The position numbers and the translations under genes are program-made. From JAHIVN01 sp018816645 (GTDB lineage: Bacteria > Patescibacteriota > Dojkabacteria > JAHIVN01): 64,000 nucleotides of DNA. The DNA lies in contig JBDRHZ010000012.1 of the NCBI GenBank assembly GCA_043816305.1, positions 62,001-126,000 of the forward strand, in the 5' to 3' direction. Under the pieces are notes generated by a model that was given only the letters and a program-made list of their open reading frames with translations, did not search any database and was not told where the DNA came from. Shown here piece after piece: positions 42,618-51,075 of the stretch (position 1 is the stretch's first letter; every line of letters starts with the position of its first letter).

Positions 42618-42646
42618 ATTATAGCGTTAATTATTATTTGTTCCAA
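42618..42646 (-). promoter_or_regulatory. Promoter, leaderless start at 42610
   Basis: On the minus strand TTGGAA (42646-42641), 17 bp and TATAAT (42623-42618) are followed by seven bases and ATG. Confidence 0.5.
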
Positions 42647-42740
42647 GGTTTTTCTGGATCTAAACAATTAAAAATTCACCCTTTACAAACGACCGGCTTT
42701 AAAATAAACTGTATTTAGTTAACTTTTTACATCCCTCCAT

Positions 42741-45131
42741 ATGCCTAGTTCATCAAAATCACCTCAGAAGAAAACGGTAGAGAAGAAAGAAGTTATTAAA
42801 GAAACTGTTCCGAACCCAGCGAAAAAAAAGAAGTTTCCAACATTTATTGCAGTTGCATGCGGATGCTTGGCATGCTGCGTTGTTAGCGGAATAATAGGAG
42901 GAGTTGTCTACTGGCTGAAATCTAAGGATAAAACTGGTCCTGTGTACAATGAGGAGCCACTAGTAGATATACTTGAACCGACCGGATCGAATTGGTATAC
43001 AACATATGAAGATAATATCGTCCTTTCAGGGATAGCCAAAGATTACGAAGAAAATATTGATAAGATCGAGTGGTCTGTAGAAGGCGGGGATTCTGGAACA
43101 ATTACAGCAGGGGAGGAATGGAATACGAGTAATATTACTCTAAAAGAAGGCGATAATAAGATAACTGTTTCAGTATACGATAATGAGAAGAATGTTGGTA
43201 CGGATAGTATCTTTGTAGTTTATAACAAAGAGGTAATATTCATCGGGGATCCTATAGCAGTACCAGATGTGCTTTATAAAGATGACCCTGCGGTGGATGT
43301 TATCATAAGTGCTAAAGTGCGGGTGGAATCTGATAAAAAGATCGGTGAGGCACTTCTTTACGATGTCGATGATAAAGGTGAAATCAAAGAAAAAATCGGT
43401 GTTATGTTAGACAATGGAAAAGTTACGAATGGAGATGATATACCTGGTGACGGGACTTTTAGCTACAAGGGGAAGATGAGTGCGACCTCACTTTCTCCAA
43501 AGTATATGAGAGTTGTGACTAAGCTTTCAGGTTCATCAATTTCCGGTATGTCGAGTTTAGTAAAAGTATCTGTGATTGAGCCGATCAGTCAGCAGGCGCT
43601 AGATCAGATAGAGCAGTTGAACCAGCAGGTATTGGATCTGCAGAACCAGCTGAATAATGATGGCGCTTCACAGCAGGAAATTGCAACTGAGATAAATACA
43701 TGGGTAGGTCAACAGCCTGGCATAGCAGGAAATGGCGTTTCTGAACAAGGACAAGGAGTGTGGTGGGTGTATGAAAATACTTGTATTCCTGGGGGAATAA
43801 TGATCAATCCTCCCGACACAAGAGGAGGTCAATCTGACGGGGCAGGTTTTGATGTTATAGCTCCCGGAAAAACTCTGGTAAGTAAAGCTAGTGCAGCATC
43901 TGACCTGAAAGTCGAAAGTACAAAAGCAATTTATCTTGGACCGTATAAGGATGACTTCGGAGCTTATGATGATTATAACGGTGCATGGAAAAAAATAAAG
44001 GAAAGTACGTGTCCTGAGTGTGAGACTGTAGAAAAAATGAACTATGACGTGACAGTAGATGACTTTAAAAATCTAGATCAGTATGGGTTGATAGTGATTT
44101 CCTCACATGGCGATAACTGGTATGGTGGGATGTGGGGTGATAATATCTGTTCAGAAGGGCTTCAGCAGTCACAGGTTGTGATTCTTACAAATCAGAAGCT
44201 GACAACTGAGAATATGAAAACATATGAAGCTGATCTTATGGCAAGAAGACTTGCAGTTCATGCAAATGGAAATCTAGTCGTACTTCCTTCATTTATCACA
44301 CATTACAACTCGAACTTTCCAAATAGTGTAGTTTATGTAGCTACCTGCCGAAGCTCGTATAACAATACTATGGCTTCAGCATTTCTTGGAAGTGGAGCAG
44401 ACGCCTACTACGGTTTTGATGACTATGTGTTATCCAGCTACTGTTATGATGTCGGTACAGATCTGTTTGATAGTTTTGTCCTTGAGGGGGATGACGCATC
44501 TACGAGTTATTCTGGTACGGTCAGTGCTGTTGGATCGAGCGACGGGCAGGGTGCAGATTTCCTCTGGACAGGAGAATCAACGCTCGAAATGGGAGGAAAG
44601 GACTTTGGAAATGTGAGCTTTGAGAGCGGTACATTCAACAGTTGGGCAGGAGCAGGGGATGATAGAATTATCACCTCACTCGGTCCCATCAAACCGAAAG
44701 ACGGGAATTTCATGGCTATCATTAGCACTGGACTCGGCTCTGTATCAGATAGCAAGAGTTCGATTAAACAGTCAATTTGCTATGGAAAGAGTGGTGGTAA
44801 GCTGAAATTTGATTACAACCTTGTATCCGAAGAACCACAGGAGTTTGTCGGTTCGCCGTATGACGATAGATTGAGTGCCTACATAATTGTAGATGGAAAG
44901 AAGACTAAAATTATGAGCAAGGGAGTGAACGATTCGACGTGGATAAAGGTCCAGGGAATAGATTTTGAAGGAGGTGATGCGTCCACTTTCCAAACAGGAT
45001 GGAAAACAATAACCTACTCTCTAAGTGGTGTAAAATCCGGTTCGAAAGTTGGGCTGTTGTTTGAGATCAAGGATGTCGGAGATAGTGCTTATGATACAGC
45101 GGCGTTGATTGATAATATAAGGGTGGATTAA
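42741..45131 (+). CDS. Membrane-anchored surface protein with caspase-like domain
   Basis: This 796-residue protein has a Lys-rich cytosolic start and a transmembrane helix (about 33-58) with several cysteines. An Ig-like domain (72-165), a second beta domain (170-280) and a short coiled coil (about 284-308) follow. A caspase/gingipain-like region comes next (about 390-590) with the His-Gly motif VISSHGD (H456) and the Cys motif VATCRSS (C536), each after a hydrophobic strand as in clan CD peptidases. The C-terminus (610-796) is a jelly-roll-like beta domain. A cell-surface cysteine peptidase is likely, but activity is not proven. Confidence 0.65.
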   Translation: MPSSSKSPQKKTVEKKEVIKETVPNPAKKKKFPTFIAVACGCLACCVVSGIIGGVVYWLKSKDKTGPVYNEEPLVDILEPTGSNWYTTYEDNIVLSGIAKDYEENIDKIEWSVEGGDSGTITAGEEWNTSNITLKEGDNKITVSVYDNEKNVGTDSIFVVYNKEVIFIGDPIAVPDVLYKDDPAVDVIISAKVRVESDKKIGEALLYDVDDKGEIKEKIGVMLDNGKVTNGDDIPGDGTFSYKGKMSATSLSPKYMRVVTKLSGSSISGMSSLVKVSVIEPISQQALDQIEQLNQQVLDLQNQLNNDGASQQEIATEINTWVGQQPGIAGNGVSEQGQGVWWVYENTCIPGGIMINPPDTRGGQSDGAGFDVIAPGKTLVSKASAASDLKVESTKAIYLGPYKDDFGAYDDYNGAWKKIKESTCPECETVEKMNYDVTVDDFKNLDQYGLIVISSHGDNWYGGMWGDNICSEGLQQSQVVILTNQKLTTENMKTYEADLMARRLAVHANGNLVVLPSFITHYNSNFPNSVVYVATCRSSYNNTMASAFLGSGADAYYGFDDYVLSSYCYDVGTDLFDSFVLEGDDASTSYSGTVSAVGSSDGQGADFLWTGESTLEMGGKDFGNVSFESGTFNSWAGAGDDRIITSLGPIKPKDGNFMAIISTGLGSVSDSKSSIKQSICYGKSGGKLKFDYNLVSEEPQEFVGSPYDDRLSAYIIVDGKKTKIMSKGVNDSTWIKVQGIDFEGGDASTFQTGWKTITYSLSGVKSGSKVGLLFEIKDVGDSAYDTAALIDNIRVD

Positions 45132-45142
45132 AAGATCTTGGG

Positions 45143-45164
45143 GCAAGGGGCTTAAGCCCCTTGC
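45143..45164 (+). terminator. Terminator hairpin behind the caspase-like gene
   Basis: A perfect 22-bp palindrome, GCAAGGGGCTT and its complement, lies 11 bp behind the stop codon and is followed by TTTA. Confidence 0.6.
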
Positions 45165-45181
45165 TTTATGCATTAATCTAA

Positions 45182-45682
45182 ATGAACATGAGCCTAAGAA
45201 ACGAAATTCTAAAATTTCTCCAGACTAACGACAACCTGACGCTGGCTACTTGTTCAAGCGCAAAGCCCTGGAGCAGTGTGGTGATCTATGTCAATGATGA
45301 TAAGTTTAACTTCTACTTCACTTCAGACCCAACCTCAAGACATGCTCGAGAGATATCGAAAAACCCACATGTTTCCTTTGCTATAAATCATGAGAGAATA
45401 GAAGAAGGCTACATCAAGGCCATGCAGGTAGAAGGTTTCGCCGAGAAACTTAATCTGAAAGAAGTGCCGTTTGTCTTTAAACTATATCTAAAGAAGTTTC
45501 CTTTTGCCAAAAGTTTTCTACCTTCTTTTAAAAGATTATTGAAGAAAGGTTTCCGCTGGAAGTTTTATAAGATCAGGCCGGCAAGGATTTTTTATATGAA
45601 CAAGGAACTTTATGATAAGGGGGTAAGAGAAGAATTTGAATTGGGGAATTCTGTGTGTAATGGTTCAAACACGGAGGTTTGA
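45182..45682 (+). CDS. Pyridoxamine 5'-phosphate oxidase-like flavin split-barrel protein
   Basis: This 166-residue protein of the FMN-binding split-barrel type has LTLATCSSAKPWSSVVIYV, then NFYFTSDPTSRHAREISKNPHVSFAI, which form the flavin-binding strands and loop. Members reduce or bind small molecules such as F420, haem or quinones. It is shorter than PdxH and lacks its pyridoxal residues, so PdxH itself is unlikely. Confidence 0.8.
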   Translation: MNMSLRNEILKFLQTNDNLTLATCSSAKPWSSVVIYVNDDKFNFYFTSDPTSRHAREISKNPHVSFAINHERIEEGYIKAMQVEGFAEKLNLKEVPFVFKLYLKKFPFAKSFLPSFKRLLKKGFRWKFYKIRPARIFYMNKELYDKGVREEFELGNSVCNGSNTEV

Positions 45683-45785
45683 ACTAGCTGATGAGTGATT
45701 AATCCAATGAGGTTGTAAGCTCTTGTGTTTAGCTTAAAAATAGAGCTTGAATAATATTCCAAGTGCGAGTAAAATTGCCTATCGT

Positions 45786-46298
45786 ATGAAAAGTCGAGTT
45801 TATTCAAAATTTATAGTGCCGATAATGATTCCTATCTTGGGACTTATTTCTCCTCTTGGGGTGAAGGCTCAGGAAGTTTCTGCTCCTGCTGATCCTGGAG
45901 AACTCATACTTTTTGTTCGAGAGGGTTGCGAGTACTGTGCTTTGACTGAAAAATTCATCGAAGAAAAGGGACTGACTGATAAAATTTCGATTAAGGATGT
46001 CAACGAGGACCCGGCAAACGCAGCGGAGTACAATACATATGCTGATGAAGCAGGTATTCCTATCGACGATCGCGGGGTACCTATGCTTTATGACAATGGC
46101 GAAGTGATGGAGTCTGCTGATAAGATCATAATCAGGCTTGGTGAAAAATTTGAGGTTTCGACCGAGGGTTATCTTCCTGATATGAAGCCTTCTGGAAACG
46201 GCGAGGTATCCCCAGCGGTATTGATTGTGATATTTGGTATAGCAGCCGTTGTGATAGCAGGTTTTCTATTCTTGAGCAACAAGAAAGACAAGAGATAG
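45786..46298 (+). CDS. Membrane-anchored glutaredoxin-like protein
   Basis: A signal peptide (cleavage likely after VKA, about residue 28) is followed by a thioredoxin-fold domain with the redox motif GCEYC in its first helix, then a cis-Pro GVPML, and a C-terminal membrane helix (about 145-165) with a basic end. The protein is thus extracellular and held by the membrane. I use the ATG at 45786 because the signal peptide starts there. The CcdA-like gene downstream would supply electrons. Confidence 0.8.
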   Translation: MKSRVYSKFIVPIMIPILGLISPLGVKAQEVSAPADPGELILFVREGCEYCALTEKFIEEKGLTDKISIKDVNEDPANAAEYNTYADEAGIPIDDRGVPMLYDNGEVMESADKIIIRLGEKFEVSTEGYLPDMKPSGNGEVSPAVLIVIFGIAAVVIAGFLFLSNKKDKR

Positions 46299-46428
46299 TA
46301 TTTCAAATCTCTCCACCAAAGGCGCTTGCCTGCGCAGACAGGGATCTTGCCAAGAGGCGGGAGAACTTAAGACTCAAAACTTCCTGCTATTGTTAATTTA
46401 TTTAGGATCATAAGCAAATAGAGAACCT
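46299..46428. repeat. REP-like GC-rich intergenic element
   Basis: The sequence around 46319-46370 has GCGCTTGCCTGCGCAGACAGG and GCCAAGAGGCGGG, sharing words with the elements at 33930-33976, 36684-36700 and 52640-52680. No ORF or promoter is evident. Confidence 0.35.
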
Positions 46429-47100
46429 ATGACTAACGTAACATTACCGCTTATAACTCTCGGTGCGCTTGGCGATTCGATAAACCCATGTGCGATAGCA
46501 GTGCTTGTATTTCTCGTGACATTTCTGATAACCATAAAGAAACGGGGAGTAAAATTTTTGCTGATAGCATTTGTATACATCTTCTTTGTCTACTTGACGT
46601 ATTTCTTAGCAGGACTTGGCCTTCTAAGTTCGGTCCAAAAATTAGAGATAGCACATATCGTTTATAGGATAACAGCAGTTGTCGTTATCTTGGCTGGTCT
46701 GGTAAACATCAAGGACTTCTTTTTTTCCGGTCGTGGTTTTTCACTTGCTATACCTGAATCCAAGAAACCAATTATAAAAAAGTATATACAGAAAGCTTCT
46801 ATTCCCTCAGCTATTGTGCTTGGGATACTTGTGTCTCTATTTGAACTTCCTTGTACTGGCGGGATATACCTTGCTGTTATAGGACTTTTAGCGGAGAAAG
46901 CCACCTGGACGGAAGGTTTTCTGTACTTGCTTTATTATAATCTGATCTTTGTTCTTCCTCTCATAATAATAGTTCTATTTTCATTCTTCAGCTTATCCTC
47001 TGAGACTATCAATTCCTGGCGCAAGAAAAACAAGCGGGGAATGCGGTTAATTATGGGAATTTCCATGATCCTGCTTGGTATATTGATGTGGGTGAGCTAG
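46429..47100 (+). CDS. CcdA/DsbD-like transmembrane electron carrier
   Basis: This 223-residue protein with six predicted transmembrane helices has the two conserved cysteines of the family in SINPCAI (C21) and FELPCTGG (about 139). It moves reducing power from cytoplasmic thioredoxin to outside proteins. The preceding gene encodes an extracellular CxxC protein, a natural partner, and a thioredoxin reductase is at 53891-54895. Confidence 0.85.
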   Translation: MTNVTLPLITLGALGDSINPCAIAVLVFLVTFLITIKKRGVKFLLIAFVYIFFVYLTYFLAGLGLLSSVQKLEIAHIVYRITAVVVILAGLVNIKDFFFSGRGFSLAIPESKKPIIKKYIQKASIPSAIVLGILVSLFELPCTGGIYLAVIGLLAEKATWTEGFLYLLYYNLIFVLPLIIIVLFSFFSLSSETINSWRKKNKRGMRLIMGISMILLGILMWVS

Positions 47101-47331
47101 GAGCTCGTGTGCCTATGAGCTAATGAGCCCATAAGTTTATGTTTCCAGTAACTGGTGACTGTTATGAGATATCAGATACTGGCTTTCGCTTCTTTGTCAT
47201 TCTGACTTCAGAGTTCAGGCAGCTACCGAATACCGGATCCCAGCTACCAGCTACCTGATACTGCTACAAGTTTGTAATAGTCTCTGCTTTCAAGTACAAT
47301 AACTATAATTATAAATTAGTACTTATATCAA
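47101..47331. repeat. Intergenic spacer with quasi-periodic words
   Basis: Words such as ATGAGCTAATGAGCC and CAGCTACCAGCTACC recur loosely. Similar word-repeat spacers stand at 36720-36780, 52560-52630 and 56820-56870. Nothing codes here. Confidence 0.3.
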
Positions 47332-48765
47332 ATGAGCTGCCTCAAAGTCTTCCGCTGGATTCTTTCAATTCTGATTTTCGTAATCTTGTTCGCAACGATC
47401 CTTTTTGGGATTCCGTTGTCTATGCTGTCAAAGGTAGTAACAAATCCTGAAAATGTAAAAAAACTAATCGCTGAAAGCGGAGTATATGAAACTGCTCCAG
47501 ATATATTTGTCGGCCAATTTTTGAGTCATAGCAGTGAAGATATTTATGCTTATGCAGGGATTGAGAGTGAGAATGACGTGAAAGAGATTACGAACAGAGT
47601 TCTTCCCTCTGAGTGGCTGAAAGAAAATACCGAGATAATCATAGATTCTTTTTATGACTGGCTTGAGGGAGAAACGGAGAATCCTGAGTTTACGATTGAT
47701 GTAGCAGACAGGCAGAATGCACTTGTGGATGAATTTGCCCAGATCACAAAGGATAATCTGCAAGAACTGCCAACTTGTACTGAGGGTGATACTACAGAAT
47801 TCAATCCATTCTCTGCTACTTGTATTCCTTCAGGCTTTGACTTGCAGGAGCTGGAGAAGCAGATAGATGAGCAGCTGGCGAGCGGAAAATTCTTTGAAGA
47901 AACAGAGGTTTCTTCAGACCAATTCTTGAAGATCGATGAGACTGTGACTAAAAATGCACAAAGAATATACAGCGTTGTAAAAAATCTTCACAAGGTTGTT
48001 CTTGGAGTGATTGTTGTTCTTTCACTTGTACTCTTTCTCCTTTTACCGGGAATTTCGAACAAATTCTTTGTCATTGGTGTAAATTGGACGGTTTCAGGGT
48101 CTGCGCTGATGTTTGCGAATCTGCTTGCAAACAGCAAGTTTGAAAGTTTCTACTCAGATCGGCTTTCCGGAGTTTCAGTTGAGCAAAGAGAAATTGTCGA
48201 TAAAATCATTAAGGCAGTCATAGATGTCAGTTCTACTTCTATTTGGCGTGAGTCGAGACAATATGCCGTAGTAATCATAGTTCTCGGAGTGGTCTTCATC
48301 ATAGGCGGTCTGATCATGAAATTCTCGAAGGGAAGATACTATATGAGTGAGGATAAAATAAAGGATAAACCCAAGAAAGAAGAACCTGAAAAAGTAAAGA
48401 AAGACCAGGTTATAAAAGAAACGGTAAAGAAAGAAGAGCCGAAACCTGTGCCCAGACCTGAGGTCAAGTCGGAACTTTCAGTTGTGTCGATGCCTAAGCC
48501 GAAGTCAGAAATCAAGTTAGAACCAGCTGTTGTAACTGCTCCTAAACCAAAACCGAAGACTGTTCCCTTACCCAAACCGGTTGAAGAACCAGTAGAGAAA
48601 CAGGTAATTAAGCCTGTGGTAAAGCCGGCAGTTGAAAGTGAAAGTGAAAGTGAGGACGCGCTTAGTGAAGTCGAAGAGATGGAGAAACGCTTGAATATGA
48701 AAGGAGAAGAGCTGTCTCAGCAGAAAGATGATGAGACAAAGGCAAGTGTGAAGCCAGGCAAATAA
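47332..48765 (+). CDS. Membrane protein with charged Pro-rich cytoplasmic tail
   Basis: This 477-residue protein has a transmembrane helix at about 8-30, a large outer helical domain (35-215) and three more helices (about 222-245, 250-268, 303-323). A long tail of Lys/Glu/Pro-rich repeats (345-477) follows. The topology implies an outer sensor or scaffold with a disordered inner tail. I do not recognise its family. The tail's repeated EPKP/PKPK words suggest low-complexity expansion. Confidence 0.6.
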   Translation: MSCLKVFRWILSILIFVILFATILFGIPLSMLSKVVTNPENVKKLIAESGVYETAPDIFVGQFLSHSSEDIYAYAGIESENDVKEITNRVLPSEWLKENTEIIIDSFYDWLEGETENPEFTIDVADRQNALVDEFAQITKDNLQELPTCTEGDTTEFNPFSATCIPSGFDLQELEKQIDEQLASGKFFEETEVSSDQFLKIDETVTKNAQRIYSVVKNLHKVVLGVIVVLSLVLFLLLPGISNKFFVIGVNWTVSGSALMFANLLANSKFESFYSDRLSGVSVEQREIVDKIIKAVIDVSSTSIWRESRQYAVVIIVLGVVFIIGGLIMKFSKGRYYMSEDKIKDKPKKEEPEKVKKDQVIKETVKKEEPKPVPRPEVKSELSVVSMPKPKSEIKLEPAVVTAPKPKPKTVPLPKPVEEPVEKQVIKPVVKPAVESESESEDALSEVEEMEKRLNMKGEELSQQKDDETKASVKPGK

Positions 48766-48786
48766 TTTATTAAATTTATCTATATA

Positions 48787-49176
48787 GTGGCCAGATTCAA
48801 AATTATCAAAAAATCCCAGGCAAAAATAGTTGACCTGGGAACAAAGATCATTCGCAAGTATGCCTCATCCGATCGGAAGCTTGAAATCAATCATATGAAG
48901 ATAACGGGCCGGCATCCTGAAAATCCTGATCATTTTATATTCGAGACGAAATGTCATTTCATGGTATATATCATTTCTGGAGAAGGCTATGTTTATTGTG
49001 ATGACAAAAAGTTTAAAGTCGGTGCGGGAGATGTAATAGATGTTCCGGTAAGCACTAGATATGCTGTAGAGGGTGATAACTTGGAATACTTAACATGTGA
49101 GCATCCAGCCTGGTTTGCAGAGCAGGCAAGTATCGTTGATTCAAAGGGAATTATGATTGAGGATACAAAGAAGTGA
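48787..49176 (+). CDS. Cupin-domain protein
   Basis: This 129-residue small beta-barrel starts with GTG. It has HFMVYIISGEGYVYCDDKKFKVGAGDVIDVP, the second cupin motif pattern, preceded by H-containing strands. It is probably a sugar isomerase/epimerase-like or a metal-binding cupin. The substrate is unknown. It lies 21 bp behind 47332-48765 and may be in one operon with it. Confidence 0.75.
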   Translation: MARFKIIKKSQAKIVDLGTKIIRKYASSDRKLEINHMKITGRHPENPDHFIFETKCHFMVYIISGEGYVYCDDKKFKVGAGDVIDVPVSTRYAVEGDNLEYLTCEHPAWFAEQASIVDSKGIMIEDTKK

Positions 49177-49194
49177 TTATACAGGTGTATTTTC

Positions 49195-49728
49195 TCAGCA
49201 GCAATCTTCCAGATTTTCCTCTAATTTCTTTATGGCATCCTGCTTTTCGGAGTCAGAAGTATTTGGTTTTGTTTTCTTCTTATTACCTGCAGAAATTACT
49301 TTCTCTTTGTTTTCGTTTTTTTTGAATTTAAACATAGCAAGGATTGTCAATCCAATCATAAAAGTTATTGCCAGTCCTATTTGTATCATAGAACTATCCT
49401 TCTTCGCAACTGCATAAGCTAGAAAGAAACCCCATGGTACCCAGAGAACTCTTATCATCCAAAAATGTTTTATTTTACGCTCTTTAAACTTGTCTCTTAG
49501 TGCATACATAATTCCAACAACACTCCCTCCAAATAAAACACCAAGTAGAGTGCCATCTACTTCGAGAAAATTCAGCGTTCTGAGAGTAAGCAGAGCCAGC
49601 CAGGTTGTGCTTGAGGCTGCGCAAATGGCGCATAGCTTAATTCCTGTAAGCTGTTTGCTGAGAGGAGAGATGATAAAGGCAAAGAGAAAGAAGAGAATTG
49701 TTATTGAAAGAATTGTAAGGTAGATCAT
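49195..49728 (-). CDS. Membrane protein with CxxC in the second helix
   Basis: This 177-residue protein has about five transmembrane helices. A KLCAICAASSTTW motif near residues 30-43 places two cysteines at the membrane face, and the last residues are Cys-Cys. The C-terminal 45 residues are charged. The motif could bind a metal or take part in redox chemistry. No named family comes to mind. Confidence 0.6.
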   Translation of the reverse strand: MIYLTILSITILFFLFAFIISPLSKQLTGIKLCAICAASSTTWLALLTLRTLNFLEVDGTLLGVLFGGSVVGIMYALRDKFKERKIKHFWMIRVLWVPWGFFLAYAVAKKDSSMIQIGLAITFMIGLTILAMFKFKKNENKEKVISAGNKKKTKPNTSDSEKQDAIKKLEENLEDCC

Positions 49729-49770
49729 GCTAGATAATCAGGAAATTAAGTTATTGGGTTATTTTAGTTA

Positions 49771-51075
49771 TTACCCTTCAATTATAACATTTGGATTGAA
49801 ACAAATCCCAGGCTGTGGGAAAAGATCCCACTTAGTAAATTTTACATTATTAGCTAAATCTACAAAAATATTGCCTGTAATAATAACTTTTATAGTTCCT
49901 CTTAACTTCCCATTTTTTATGTAAATAGCATATGGTGCGGGCAAGGAATAGTCTCCTGTTGTCTGATTTTGTGTGTGCATGCCTAAAAAGTAAGGTATGA
50001 AGACAGCCTGTTCGCTCTCGTTCAATCGTTTCTCCAGAGCATCAACTTTAGTGTCCTTTTCGACAAAAGAAGTTGTATATGGGCCAGTGATAAGCGACGT
50101 AGGCGGCAGACCTAATTTCTGTGAATGCTTGAGGTCAAGTACCGGTGTTTTCAGTTGTCCATTTTTGATAAACGTTGCCTTTTCATTCTCTACTCCTTCA
50201 GATGTGAAGTTGGCTGCTCCGGGAGTCATCTCCTTCTGTGAATCAGCACATAGAGTGAACCAAGGAGGCAGAATTTTCTTCTGGTCCTTGAAATCCTCTT
50301 TGCTGAATCGCGATAGCCGGTTTGCGACAAGGCTTCCTCTCAGGTTATTGATGACAAAAAATGATAGGAGGCTCCAGGCCGCTTCCGGTGACAATATCAC
50401 AGCTATCTTTTCTTTCTGCTTCACCTTTACACTTGTATCTGAAGCCCTAAATAGTTTACCGAGCAGCTCTATACTGGCAGAATATGCCGAGATTTCTAAT
50501 GGTGATCTAGAAGATAATGTAAAGAAAAATCTGGACTCAAGGCTCGACTGTAGGGTGTATGAGGAGAAAGAATCAGCAAGCTCCAAACCCTTTGAATTTA
50601 TAACCTGTGTTTTAGATATTGATGCTAGTATATCTGTCTCGAAAGACTTTACCCCAAATGATGCTTCGATATCCTTTATCTTTCTCAGCTGATCAACTAC
50701 AAAATCCTGATTTTCAGTCTGAATCTTCTTCAGCTCCTTAGAATATTGTAAAGTTTTATTTTTGGGTCGGTAATTATCGAGAAAAGTTTTTGAGTATTCG
50801 TCTGTGATGCTTACTTCCCTTGCAGTGAGTACAGTTCTTTCAGGGTTTTCGAGATTTGCACTTGTAATGCTCGTTTTGCTGATATTCCCATCTGTCCATT
50901 CTATCAGAAGATCTCCGCTGATTTTGCTGCTGTTTGAAATTGGAGCATAAGCACCTCCGATGCTTTGTCCATAGATCCCGATAGAGAGGCTGTCATTCTT
51001 ATATACTGATAACCGGTAGTTTCGTACTTCTTTTGTTTTTTTGAGATATTTCTGCAGATTATTCATATCAGCCAA
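49771..51075 (-). CDS. TldE/PmbA-like peptidase-modulator subunit
   Basis: This 434-residue protein belongs to the TldD/PmbA family by its N-terminal segment (SLSIGIYGQSIGGAYAP) and the C-terminal GLPPTSLITGP region. It lacks the HExxxH metal site, as TldE does. It overlaps the TldD-like gene by 8 bp. The TldD/E pair forms a heterodimeric metallopeptidase that trims modified or unfolded peptides; the client here is unknown. Confidence 0.75.
   Translation of the reverse strand: MADMNNLQKYLKKTKEVRNYRLSVYKNDSLSIGIYGQSIGGAYAPISNSSKISGDLLIEWTDGNISKTSITSANLENPERTVLTAREVSITDEYSKTFLDNYRPKNKTLQYSKELKKIQTENQDFVVDQLRKIKDIEASFGVKSFETDILASISKTQVINSKGLELADSFSSYTLQSSLESRFFFTLSSRSPLEISAYSASIELLGKLFRASDTSVKVKQKEKIAVILSPEAAWSLLSFFVINNLRGSLVANRLSRFSKEDFKDQKKILPPWFTLCADSQKEMTPGAANFTSEGVENEKATFIKNGQLKTPVLDLKHSQKLGLPPTSLITGPYTTSFVEKDTKVDALEKRLNESEQAVFIPYFLGMHTQNQTTGDYSLPAPYAIYIKNGKLRGTIKVIITGNIFVDLANNVKFTKWDLFPQPGICFNPNVIIEG

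Noticed and set aside
49997..50692. Plus-strand frame opposite the TldE-like gene
   Set aside because: The composition is a mirror of the true gene and no family blocks are seen.
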